64,000 bases of DNA from Symsagittifera roscoffensis (Eukaryota; Xenacoelomorpha; Acoela; Convolutidae). The translations under genes and the position numbers were made by a program. The DNA lies in the NCBI RefSeq assembly GCF_963678635.1, contig NC_087062.1, positions 52,152,473 to 52,216,472 on the forward strand, in the 5' to 3' direction. Shown piece after piece: positions 13,715 to 22,082 of the stretch; the first letter of the stretch is position 1; each line of letters opens with the position of its first letter. Under the pieces are notes generated by a model that saw only the letters and a program-made list of their open reading frames with translations, did not search any database and had not been told where the DNA came from.

Positions 13715-14124
13715 TGAGTTATAACCGAGGTGGTTAACTCATAGAGTAATTTCGGATAGGGTACACCGTCTGCTCGTCACGCTATCTTATTTTCGGCCGG
13801 ATAGATTCGTGCAACTTCTTAGTCTAATACCGATCCTAATCTTACTCTTATACTTTCTAGTCTCAGGGTGTTTAACTAGTCTCTGCTAGGCTCAATAGAT
13901 CTAGGGTATACTGGTTTGTTGCGGCTGCTGAAGTTCTCTTGGAGAGGCAACTAGTTTCTAAGTTAAATTCAAATCTCTCTGGTGCTGAAATTACAAGTAA
14001 TTTCAGCACTTACAAATAAGTGGGTTGTTAGTTAGATGGATCATGATTGGTTAATATTAAATACTTTACAGTGGTAAAATATCTAATTTATCCAATCATA
14101 AAATATAGTTTAGATCAGGTTCCA
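13715..14124 (-). repeat. 5' LTR of copy A
   Basis: A 410-bp homologue of the copy-B LTRs with the same TG/CA ends and internal hairpin, but with scattered substitutions and small indels. Only one base (g) of right flank remains before the 23-N gap, so its target site cannot be read. Confidence 0.9.
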
Positions 14125-14125
14125 G

Positions 14126-14148
14126 NNNNNNNNNNNNNNNNNNNNNNN
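14126..14148. other. Assembly gap (23 N)
   Basis: A run of 23 N separates the right end of the copy-A 5' LTR (one base after it) from seven bases of sequence preceding the copy-B 3' LTR. The real distance and content are unknown, so the head-to-tail arrangement of the two elements rests on the scaffold. Confidence 1.
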
Positions 14149-14155
14149 AATATCG

Positions 14156-14563
14156 TGAGTTAGGACCGAAGTGTAACTCATAGAGTAATTTCGGATAGGG
14201 TACACCGTCTGCTCGTCACGCTATCTTATTTTCGGCCGGATAGATTCGTGCAACTTCTTAGTCTAATACCGATCCTAATCTTACTCTTATACTATCTAGT
14301 CTCAGGTTGTTTAACTAGTCTCTGCTAGGCTCAATAGATCTAGGGTATACTGGTTTATTGCGGCTGCTGAAGTGCTCGGGAGAGTCCAACTAATTTCTAA
14401 GTTAAATTCAAATCTCTCTGGTGCTGAAATTACAAGTAACTTCAGCACTTACAAATAAGTGGGTTGTTAGTTAGATGGATCATGATTGGTTAATATTAAA
14501 TACTTTACATTGGTAAAACATTTAATTTATCCAATCATAAAATGTAGTTTAGATCAGGTTCCA
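14156..14563 (-). repeat. 3' LTR of copy B
   Basis: This is the same 408-bp sequence as 32601-33008 at a constant offset of 18,445 bases, with no difference found by eye. The AATAAA signal is at 14354-14359 (minus strand). The internal edge at 14564 is followed on the plus strand by cccatccgggtttt, i.e. a weak purine-rich tract (aaacccggatggg) just upstream of the LTR in the element sense. The outer edge lies 7 bases from the N gap. Confidence 0.93.
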
Positions 14564-16123
14564 CCCATCCGGGTTTTACAGAGTTTTTTAGAACAGTTCT
14601 TCTGTAGTTCAAGGATGGATGATGGACGTTGGTATTTGGCGAACATCATAATTTTCTTCCGCTTCTTCTTGTGACAACGACTGAGTCTCTGCAACAGCAT
14701 CAATTCTGATTTCAGAATGGTTGGCTATGTCAGGTTTTTCTGTTCTTCGGAGAGAACTTCTTTTGTGTTTGATCTAGCTTGGGAATGGCGTGGAGATTGT
14801 GCGTGGAGGGGATGCCTGGTTACTCGGATCTGTACGTATACTTGAACATCGAGGTGGTCATTGGTCTAGTTCAATGAAGTCCTTTTCTGCGAAGTCAAGT
14901 CGTACTCTAAATCCTTTGAGTTGTGATTGTGAGCGGCATATCGATTGTAGTTGGTCATTCTCTCTCGAGTGTAGTGAGGTCGTCTTGTCTTTTGATGTTC
15001 GTCCTTGGTGTTGTATTCTGATCTATATATTGCATCATGTGATTTTACATTTTATAAAACTTTTATTAGTTTAGTATTTTTTAATTATGATTTTAGTTAG
15101 TTGTTTTCACAAAAGCTTTTTGTTTTAGTTCGGTTATTTTGAAGAGTTACTCACCCTTGAGTAGCTCTTATTAAAAATAAAGGTGTGGTCACAAAGCGTG
15201 AATGTAGCGCGGTGGGTTAGGCCGGCTATAGAGCATGCTCAGGACGTCCTTTCCTGGTGGGTTAGGCCAGGTGTGGGAGTATAATTTCATGCGGTGTTTG
15301 TGAGGGGTCCTGTTATGTGACAACGTTTTATGTTGGGTTTGTTGTGGTTTTACTTATGTCTTGTTGGTTATGTACTTTTTCTAAAAAGCAAATTGTTTGT
15401 GGTATGGGTTTGTCTTTTGACTTTTTTGTGTTTTATTATTTCTTTCTAAGACTTTGTAATAGTCTTCAAAAGAATAAATTATCCAGTTTTAAACTGGGTT
15501 AATCCGGTTTGGGTACCGTTGGTTTCCTTTTCTTAGTCATGCTGTTATTCTATGATTTGTGGTATTTAGTAAGCTGCGTTGGTTAGTTTTGTTTAGTATA
15601 TGATTCCTTTCCAACCGGGTTAAAGGAAAGTTTGAAACATGTTATTATATGTTAGAGTTGTTGAGTGTGAAAACTTGAAACTGAAATTCATTATTTTAAA
15701 CAATTCTTCGTGGGCGAGCTGTGCGAGTGTGGATAGAATTTCTGTGCGAATGAATGAAAATATCAAAAGGTTAGTACTGCAATTGCATTTTATTAATTTA
15801 CTGCATAGAATTTGGAAATTTACTGCTAGTTATGGGGGAATTTTAAGATACAAATTTTCATCATAATTAGATTTACTGCTTTGGGGGAAAATTTTATAAA
15901 TTAATTTACTGCATTGGTATTATATTTATTTAATTGTTGGTGCACAAGTTTAATAGGGTTTTTAACAGTTTTGAAGAAGTTTGCTATTTTTTATTTTTCT
16001 TTTGTGAATTTTTCAGATGATCTAGGATGAAGGCTAAAAATCTAAAGAAAACATGAATAAAGAATGGTGAGTTTTTTAATATTTTAATTAGTTAGTAATA
16101 TTCATTGAATTCATACTTACCTG
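14564..16123 (-). other. 3' untranslated region of copy B
   Basis: 1.56 kb between the last ORF's stop and the 3' LTR with no supported ORF on the sense strand. It contains a repeated ggtgggttaggcc motif near 15210 and 15258 on the plus strand and a weak purine tract next to the LTR (14564-14577). Nothing else is recognised. Confidence 0.5.
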
Positions 16124-17917
16124 TTAGTCGTCGGGGAAAAAACCGTGGGGGAAGATATCGTGAATTAGTTCTGAAGTTGTTAGTAGTTTAGCTAGAATGC
16201 GGATGATATTTTTAGTTTGAAGCAGTGGCCAAAGCAATTGAAGTGCCTTAATAGTGGTTAGTTCTTCAGTGCCTACTGCAAACTCATAAGGTGTGTTTTG
16301 GATTAAGTTATATAATTTGTGGTTAAATTTAGTGTTGTGGATGAATTCTAAAATTGGGATCTCTATAGGCTGTACAAACTCGTGCGGGATAAGGAAGGGT
16401 CGGGATTCTTCGGCGTTGAAGGTCTTGGTGATGGGGCAGAAAATATACATTTGGGTTATGGGGTCATAATTACGAAGAATACCATGGAGGTTAGTGTCTT
16501 TAATACAATATGTGAAATTTAGGAAATATGGTGACGTGTATTTTGAATTGATGAATTGGAAACGATGGTGTGGTTGTCTAGAGGGTGTGTGGAGGTCAAA
16601 GTGATTTTGGATGAAACGATAGTAACTGTATGTATGTGTTTGTTTAGTGCGCAACATAATATCGTGTGAGCAGTGTAAATCTCTTTCGTGTGGTGCAAGG
16701 AAATGAAAGGTTAGTGAAAAGATTTGGAAGCGTTCTTTAAAACTTTCGTATGCTTGTGTGTTTGTTAGTGCTTCTGAAATAATGTGATCAAACTTTCGGT
16801 CGAAGATGTTTAGTGTAAATACATATGGTGTCTTGATGAAAAATTTCTCGGTGATTTGTGGATTAGCGAAGCGATCGTCGTCTAAGAATTGATCTTGGTT
16901 AGCTCTGATGATGTTGTGATCGTAGTATTCTAGTGTATATTCATTAGCTCTAGGTGCAGTGTGTATTTTTAGTGATTTTTTATATCCTACGTAAGTAAAC
17001 TGTCTAGCGGTGAGTGGTGTAGTTAGTCGATATAGCATATCTTTGTTTCGGTCTGTATCGATGGAAGTGTTGGTTAAAGGTAAGCAAAGAGGGTTAGTGA
17101 AATGATAGTATGAGGTCCAAGAGAGAGTGGGCATTAAAACGTATTCGTCTACAAAGTTGCGTGTTTCGTTAGCGTCATGAGGGGTGTTTAAGGTGTATTG
17201 TGGAAATGAGGGTAAAGTGATAGCTAAAAATTCTTTGGTGTTAGTATGTTGGGGGTGGTTGATGTATTCACGGGCTGTTCCTGGTTTTGCTGGGAAAGGA
17301 TGGTTGGGGAACTTTCTTTTAAAAGTGCGGTAAGCTCTATTAGTGTTGAGTGAGGATTCAGTTGATGTGGATGATGGTGCTAATGATTCAGTATAATTTG
17401 AAGAGGGTGTAGGGGGGTTGGATGAATTTGTAGTGGAGGAGATTTGGTTTATGGTCGGGGTGTTAAGGTGGTAGGGTTGTTGTTGGAGGGTAATAAAATT
17501 ATCTAGTTCTGGGGAGATTCGGGGGGTGTCTGGAGATGATTGGTCAGAATGGTATGAGGAATAGGTTGGGGTAACTTGGGAAGCATAAGAGGGTGTGGGA
17601 GTGATTGGGTCAGGGTTATTTGACAAAATGGGTTGAAAAGGAGGTTGAGAAAAATGAGAAGGGTTATGAAAATTATTGGATGGAGATGGTTCTGAGTCGG
17701 CAAATTCATCGGGGGTTTCAATATTCGGATTATTTAGCTGTGAAATGGAGTATAAAACTGAAATTTGTGAGTTAGTGTCGGAATTCATGCCTGATGTTAC
17801 ATTGCTAGGTGGAAAATCGGGTGGCGGAAAAGCAAAAAGTGGTATTATTGGGATTGAAGAAGGAAGGTTGGTTGGATGGGAATTTGATCGATGGAGTGAT
17901 CCAAGTTGGCGGCTCAT
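16124..17917 (-). CDS. Orphan ORF of 597 aa at the 3' end of copy B
   Basis: ATG-started in an ATGA overlap with the preceding ORF. The first ~190 residues are Pro/Ser/Thr/Asn-rich and probably disordered. From about 193 (RAYRTFKRKF) the sequence becomes aromatic-rich and globular to the end, with many Phe, Tyr and His and few Cys. No signal peptide, anchor, zinc finger or enzyme motif is recognised. Its position after env, before a 1.56-kb non-coding tail and the 3' LTR, is where accessory genes sit in complex retroviruses. It might be a late structural protein, a host-derived cargo gene or a regulator; none can be argued for. It is fully open, so it is likely expressed or recently acquired. 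Confidence 0.6.
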   Translation of the reverse strand: MSRQLGSLHRSNSHPTNLPSSIPIIPLFAFPPPDFPPSNVTSGMNSDTNSQISVLYSISQLNNPNIETPDEFADSEPSPSNNFHNPSHFSQPPFQPILSNNPDPITPTPSYASQVTPTYSSYHSDQSSPDTPRISPELDNFITLQQQPYHLNTPTINQISSTTNSSNPPTPSSNYTESLAPSSTSTESSLNTNRAYRTFKRKFPNHPFPAKPGTAREYINHPQHTNTKEFLAITLPSFPQYTLNTPHDANETRNFVDEYVLMPTLSWTSYYHFTNPLCLPLTNTSIDTDRNKDMLYRLTTPLTARQFTYVGYKKSLKIHTAPRANEYTLEYYDHNIIRANQDQFLDDDRFANPQITEKFFIKTPYVFTLNIFDRKFDHIISEALTNTQAYESFKERFQIFSLTFHFLAPHERDLHCSHDIMLRTKQTHTYSYYRFIQNHFDLHTPSRQPHHRFQFINSKYTSPYFLNFTYCIKDTNLHGILRNYDPITQMYIFCPITKTFNAEESRPFLIPHEFVQPIEIPILEFIHNTKFNHKLYNLIQNTPYEFAVGTEELTTIKALQLLWPLLQTKNIIRILAKLLTTSELIHDIFPHGFFPDD

Positions 17918-18846
17918 CGTGGGCTAAAAAAATTATTATTTTGAGATTGAAAAGCGGTGGTATGGGGTTGTTCAATAATTTGTTCATAAGTATTATCATC
18001 TTGTGATTGATGTGTTATTATATGTTGGACGGGACTTTGCGATGTGGTGAGTCTAAAATTTGGATTATGTGTGATTGCTAAATTTCGAAAATTTCGTGGG
18101 ACTAGGGATAGTGGATGGTTATTTGGTAGGGGTGGTAATTGTGGTGCCGTTGGCTGTGTGTCGACATTGTTATGTTCTTCGTCGTATGTATTTTGTCGTG
18201 TTGTTATTTTTGTGTTATATTCTTTTATTTGTGCGTCTAAAAGAATTTTGTTTATAGATGTCGAAAAAATTCCAAAAAATCCTGCAAAGAGTATGCGTGC
18301 TACGCTTGCTTGTCTGTTTACTTGTGTGTGTATAGCACATGTATTGTAGATTCCTTTTAAGAGTGAGAAAAGAAATCCAATAAAGTTAAACATTGCGTAT
18401 AAAATAGTCAATTTTTCTAAGATGTAGTAGGGCCATCCTAGAAAATCAAGGATTTCATTCTTGAGTGTAACAAAGCTAAAAATGTTAATTGGTGATATAT
18501 CTTGGGGACGGTATTTTTCGCCGTTTAGATATATATAATCTTTAATGTCTTTAAAATATCCGCTATAGTCTTGCGTGTAGATATCGGCAAATCCTGCGGT
18601 TTCTGCAAGTTTGCGTAAATTTTGGTCTATTGATTGTCTTTGTATTGTGTCCATTTGTGTTAATAATTCCTGGAATTGTTGTGTTCTAATGTGATGTTGA
18701 ATATCTGATTTTGAATAGATTCCTATTGATTGTAAGTCTATATTTGGGTTTCGAGCAATAGCGCGAATGCTTTCTGGTGAAAATTTTTTGAGTGATTGCA
18801 TTAATGTGGGATATGGAGTGAGAAGGTAATATTTATTTATTTTCAT
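17914..18846 (-). CDS. Membrane-anchor ORF following env (310 aa), copy B
   Basis: Its ATG overlaps the end of env by 14 bases, one base out of frame. Residues 1-135 are soluble-looking with a Gln-rich helical stretch (about 55-85). A long hydrophobic segment lies at about 139-165 (FNFIGFLFSLLKGIY), a second weaker one at about 183-197 (RILFAGFFGIF), then a ~110-residue polar, Pro/Asn/Gln-rich tail. This is what is expected of the membrane-proximal ectodomain, anchor and cytoplasmic tail that the 567-residue env lacks, so the two may be halves of one glycoprotein. Whether they are joined by frameshifting, made separately by reinitiation, or split by a mutation cannot be told from one copy, because copy A is cut off here. 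Confidence 0.65.
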   Translation of the reverse strand: MKINKYYLLTPYPTLMQSLKKFSPESIRAIARNPNIDLQSIGIYSKSDIQHHIRTQQFQELLTQMDTIQRQSIDQNLRKLAETAGFADIYTQDYSGYFKDIKDYIYLNGEKYRPQDISPINIFSFVTLKNEILDFLGWPYYILEKLTILYAMFNFIGFLFSLLKGIYNTCAIHTQVNRQASVARILFAGFFGIFSTSINKILLDAQIKEYNTKITTRQNTYDEEHNNVDTQPTAPQLPPLPNNHPLSLVPRNFRNLAITHNPNFRLTTSQSPVQHIITHQSQDDNTYEQIIEQPHTTAFQSQNNNFFSPR

Positions 18847-20536
18847 CAGGGTTTAGTTGTACTACATTGTGGCTATTTTCTGATCCACATGGGACTGCGG
18901 TATCCCAGAAATAGGTTCTTCGTGAAAGTGTATCCACGAAATGTACTTTATTCTTATAAAAGATAGGGATTCTTTTATAACATCGTTTATCTTCAAAAAC
19001 GTATAGTGGTGATACTTTTTTAGTACAAGTATAAAACCATAAGATGTTTCCTTCGTAGTCTAAAAAATTTGATCTATTTCCAGATAATAAGTATCCTGCG
19101 TAGGGTATTTTTAATACTGCTAGTGCAAGTGATTGTAATATTTGTGTTCGTTCTAATTCGCATAGTTGGTGTAGTGTTTCTAATTCGGAGAGTGACATTT
19201 CTTGAAAAATGCGGCTAATTGTATAGTCTAGTTTCATATCCAAATGAATATCATAGTGGATATTACCGAAATATGTAGTATTCATTAGTGATAATTCTTG
19301 TAAGCGTGTGCTTCTGGTGTCATAAGGTTTTAGATGTCCACCAGGTTGTCCGTTGCTTTTTTCAAAATTAACTGGTATATAGGATGTTCCTTCGTTTAGA
19401 GGATGACCTGTGGCATATGGGTCGATTTTCACTTTTCCAGTGGTCATGTCGAATCCTTTTTCGTATTCAACTAATATTTCAGAGTATTGTGTTTTGTGAA
19501 GTGGATTCCTGTATTTACATGCAAGTTCTGTTTCTTGATATATTTGAAAACGTGTCAATTTATTTTCTATATTATCTATGTTTCTAAAATCGGAACTTAG
19601 TTTGCGTGATGGATGGACTTGTTCATATGGAATTGATTGTATAAAATATTTTTCGTGAAATTTTATCATACGAGCGTGTATTTTTGCTACTTGAAATGTT
19701 GTACATGTATCTTCGGGGAACCAAACAATTGTTGCTTGTGTTCTCGTTGTAGGGTCGCAATATCCTTGATCATTTTTACAAGGTAGTCGGATTCCTTGAT
19801 AGATCATTGTATTATCAGATAAATCTCGTGTGAGTTGTATTTTTTCGAGTTGTATTTTCCAATCGAAAAACATTATTTCTTGGTATCCTTTATTTTTCGT
19901 GTCTGCTTTGCAGTTTGATGGGTTATTTATACCAATGTGTGGTATCCAATGTTTATCATGTAGGTCATAGGTTAATCGTCCGTGTGCGCCGTTATACGGG
20001 TATTTTTCGTCTAGTTTTATATGTCCTTGGTGTCTTTCAAGTTGTGATTGATGTACAGAGTCTGAAAAAACTTGAAAATTTACTAACTTTCTTTGGGAGT
20101 TTTTATTTCGTGTGATGTTTAATCTAAGTAATTCATTTTTACAATCGTCGGGATTGAGATGTAAAAGACGTTCTATATTACTTTGATAGAATGATTCATG
20201 GTCAAGTCGGTTTTTGTTTCCGTTCGAGACTTGTGAACAATGTACTTTCTTTTCGGAAAATGTTGCTGTGAATTTATAACCTGTAACTGTTGTTGCTCGG
20301 GCTTTTGAATAGAGTGTTGCTATTATATCTGTGGTTTCTATAGCTTGTGGTTCTGTTTCACATTGTGATACTTGATTTATTGCATATTTGTGTAGTGTTT
20401 TTTGTTCATTTTCTTCGCAATCGTAATGTGTTACTAATAAATCTTGTGGTCCTGTACGAGGGGAAGGGTTTATGTTTTGATTTGAGGTTACTAGAAAAAG
20501 GAGTTGGAGAAAAATTAATAATTTTAGAATATACAT
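18833..20536 (-). CDS. env: Envelope-like glycoprotein ectodomain (567 aa), copy B
   Basis: ATG-started with a clear signal peptide (residues 1-18, hydrophobic MYILKLLIFLQLLFLVTS). It is rich in Cys (for example C40, C59, C100, C253, C260, C278, C519, C550) and has three N-glycosylation sequons (N140, N419, N487). A C-terminal region with CYKRIPIFY (519-527) and FVD (533-535) before C550 recalls glycoproteins of chuvirus-type origin captured by invertebrate LTR elements; that assignment is from pattern recognition only. No membrane anchor occurs before the stop. The anchor appears to lie in the next ORF, which overlaps this one by 14 bases in another frame. Likely role: receptor binding and membrane fusion of an enveloped particle. 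Confidence 0.75.
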   Translation of the reverse strand: MYILKLLIFLQLLFLVTSNQNINPSPRTGPQDLLVTHYDCEENEQKTLHKYAINQVSQCETEPQAIETTDIIATLYSKARATTVTGYKFTATFSEKKVHCSQVSNGNKNRLDHESFYQSNIERLLHLNPDDCKNELLRLNITRNKNSQRKLVNFQVFSDSVHQSQLERHQGHIKLDEKYPYNGAHGRLTYDLHDKHWIPHIGINNPSNCKADTKNKGYQEIMFFDWKIQLEKIQLTRDLSDNTMIYQGIRLPCKNDQGYCDPTTRTQATIVWFPEDTCTTFQVAKIHARMIKFHEKYFIQSIPYEQVHPSRKLSSDFRNIDNIENKLTRFQIYQETELACKYRNPLHKTQYSEILVEYEKGFDMTTGKVKIDPYATGHPLNEGTSYIPVNFEKSNGQPGGHLKPYDTRSTRLQELSLMNTTYFGNIHYDIHLDMKLDYTISRIFQEMSLSELETLHQLCELERTQILQSLALAVLKIPYAGYLLSGNRSNFLDYEGNILWFYTCTKKVSPLYVFEDKRCYKRIPIFYKNKVHFVDTLSRRTYFWDTAVPCGSENSHNVVQLNPDENK

Positions 20537-21660
20537 GTGTATGATAATCCTGAGTATGGGTTATAAAATGTAATGTAACCAATTGTGTTTTTGGTGTATC
20601 TGTCGTATTTATATATTACTTCAGTAGTTATAAACGGTGGTGGTAGTGATTGAGCTGTTATGTTAGGTGGATTTAATGGGTAGGGATGTTGGGTAATGTT
20701 ATTTAACTTAACTGTGATTTCAAATTTTAATTGTAAACTGTTTTGTTGGAGTATTTGAATATTGTGATCACGGATATCGTTGTGAATATCTTGGCGATAT
20801 TGTAACCTATTAAGTGCCCAGTTATGAAGGCGGTTACTTTCTTGATGTTGTCCAAATAATGGTGGAGGTGCTGTGAATGTATTCCAATCTAATCTTAAAG
20901 GAATATTTATTGATGATTGTTCTCGATATCTGGCGTCGAGATTATTTGGAAAGTTTAAGTTAAAGGGTAGTGGTGAAAATTGGCTTATTGATGGTGTTGA
21001 TGGTAGTGATAATGTTTCTGGTAGTGATGAGGATGTTGTTGTATCCGTAGAAATATCTATGGGGTCATTGACTAAATTTGGTTCACCTTGTGTAAATGAA
21101 TGTGTAGTCCAATATGGAAATCGTGATGTTTGGTTTGGGGGGTTAAAAGGATTTTCACGTATTTGTTCAGATGTTGGTGTTGAACCTAAGTAGTCTGAGG
21201 GGAGACTTGAAGTGCTTCGTTGTGAAAAAAGTGTAGGAGTTTCTGGTGTGATACCAGTGGTGTTTTCTGGAGTGGTCTGTGATGGGGATTGAGGTATATC
21301 AAAATGAACTCGGGGAGTTTGAAAATTTCTGTTTCGTCGAGGATGTATAATTTGTCTATCTATTTCTGTTGTGTTTTGGTTTTGACTAAGGTTTCGTATT
21401 CTACTTAGTTCTTGTGGTAGTGTTGGGTAAAGATTATATGTTGGTTCACTTAGGGATGCTTGTCGTTGAACTGGTTCTAGTGGTTCAGATAAACGAGCGT
21501 GCCGTTCTTCAAAAGTGTATGGATTGTCTTGAAAAGAAATTCGTGTAGATGTTGGAGGATTTTGAGTAGTTGAAGGTGGTGTTTGGTTATCTTGGGATGA
21601 TGTCGGTGAAGACTGATTCTGTGACTGTTGGGTAGCAATTTTTGATGGATTTTTGAATTG
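20524..21660 (-). CDS. ORF-P: Pro/Ser/Thr/Asn-rich ORF of 378 codons without an ATG, copy B
   Basis: Open on the minus strand from 21660 to a TAA at 20524-20526, with no Met codon anywhere in the frame as I read it. It follows the 62-residue ORF directly, in the same frame but behind two stop codons (TAA AAG TAA). It ends 13 bases inside the start of the envelope ORF. The product is disordered-looking and Pro/Ser/Thr/Asn/Gln-rich, with a recurrent motif area (DISTDTTTSSSLPETLSLPS) and a more ordered C-terminal ~100 residues. Copy A carries the homologue with indels. Expression would need splicing to an upstream start, readthrough or a non-AUG start. It is real as a conserved ORF; the mode of expression is unknown. 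Confidence 0.5.
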   Translation of the reverse strand, partial: QFKNPSKIATQQSQNQSSPTSSQDNQTPPSTTQNPPTSTRISFQDNPYTFEERHARLSEPLEPVQRQASLSEPTYNLYPTLPQELSRIRNLSQNQNTTEIDRQIIHPRRNRNFQTPRVHFDIPQSPSQTTPENTTGITPETPTLFSQRSTSSLPSDYLGSTPTSEQIRENPFNPPNQTSRFPYWTTHSFTQGEPNLVNDPIDISTDTTTSSSLPETLSLPSTPSISQFSPLPFNLNFPNNLDARYREQSSINIPLRLDWNTFTAPPPLFGQHQESNRLHNWALNRLQYRQDIHNDIRDHNIQILQQNSLQLKFEITVKLNNITQHPYPLNPPNITAQSLPPPFITTEVIYKYDRYTKNTIGYITFYNPYSGLSYTCIF

Positions 21661-21666
21661 TTACTT

Positions 21667-21855
21667 TTAGTGGGAAGGTTTATGTTTATTATAATATTCT
21701 TCCAAAAAAATAATTAGAAAAATTGTTGCTAGGGCAAATGTGATGATTGCTTTCTTTATACATTTACATATTGTCAAAATGAGGGATGATAGAAATGTTA
21801 TGAAAATTACAAACAATAAAAAAATATCAGTTCTACTGAAAATTGTTCGTATCAT
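21667..21855 (-). CDS. Two-pass small membrane ORF (62 aa), copy B
   Basis: ATG-started at the ATGA overlap with the preceding ORF. Two hydrophobic segments (about residues 12-30 and 36-51) are separated by a short basic turn, CKCIKK, and followed by a charged tail, EEYYNKHK. This is a hairpin membrane-protein layout. Copy A encodes a same-length product (2819-3007) with about six conservative differences, the best-conserved small ORF of the element. It could be a viroporin-like or envelope-accessory protein. Function is inferred from layout only. Confidence 0.55.
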   Translation of the reverse strand: MIRTIFSRTDIFLLFVIFITFLSSLILTICKCIKKAIITFALATIFLIIFLEEYYNKHKPSH

Positions 21856-22082
21856 TTAGACAAGTTGTTAAAATCGTACCTGTGGATATATTCAAGGGTT
21901 TTGGAAAGTTGGAGGAATAGTTCGAGTATTGTGTAGAAAATTAAAAAAATGTTACAAAAAATGATTAGGATTATTAGAAAAGATTCAAGTATATCAAAAA
22001 GAAATATTATAAAGGCTTCAAGTATTGAAAAAAAATGTTTAAAATTTATAAGTATTTGAGCAACTGTTTGAGAGAAGAGCAT
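21852..22082 (-). CDS. Small hydrophobic ORF (76 aa), copy B
   Basis: ATG-started, strongly hydrophobic: residues about 20-57 are almost all Ile, Leu and Phe with a few charged residues (FLFDILESFLIILIIF), consistent with one or two membrane passes. Its TGA stop overlaps the ATG of the next ORF as ATGA, so ribosomes ending here sit on the next start. In copy A the same start is present (3235) but a stop ends it after 46 residues. Size and hydrophobicity resemble viroporin-like proteins; there is no sequence match to claim, and an AT-rich region can make such ORFs by chance. Confidence 0.45.
   Translation of the reverse strand: MLFSQTVAQILINFKHFFSILEAFIIFLFDILESFLIILIIFCNIFLIFYTILELFLQLSKTLEYIHRYDFNNLSK

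Larger units (their letters stand above)
1..14124 (-). mobile_element. LTR retroelement copy A (Ty3/gypsy-like, decayed, truncated by window edge)
   Basis: This copy is colinear with copy B from the 5' LTR (13715-14124) through leader, ORF0, gag-pol, small hydrophobic ORFs and ORF-P to the envelope ORF, which runs off the window at base 1. Its coding capacity is broken by several nonsense codons and frameshifts, many in homopolymer runs, so it is a dead or dying copy. Its LTR differs visibly from copy B's (for example tgagttataaccgagg against tgagttaggaccgaag), so the two are not a very recent duplication of one another. The 3' LTR and the regions after env lie outside the window. Confidence 0.9.

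Noticed and set aside
14790-15074. 94-codon plus-strand ORF in the 3' non-coding region of copy B
   Set aside because: Opposite strand to the element, no recognisable motif, no second copy to compare.
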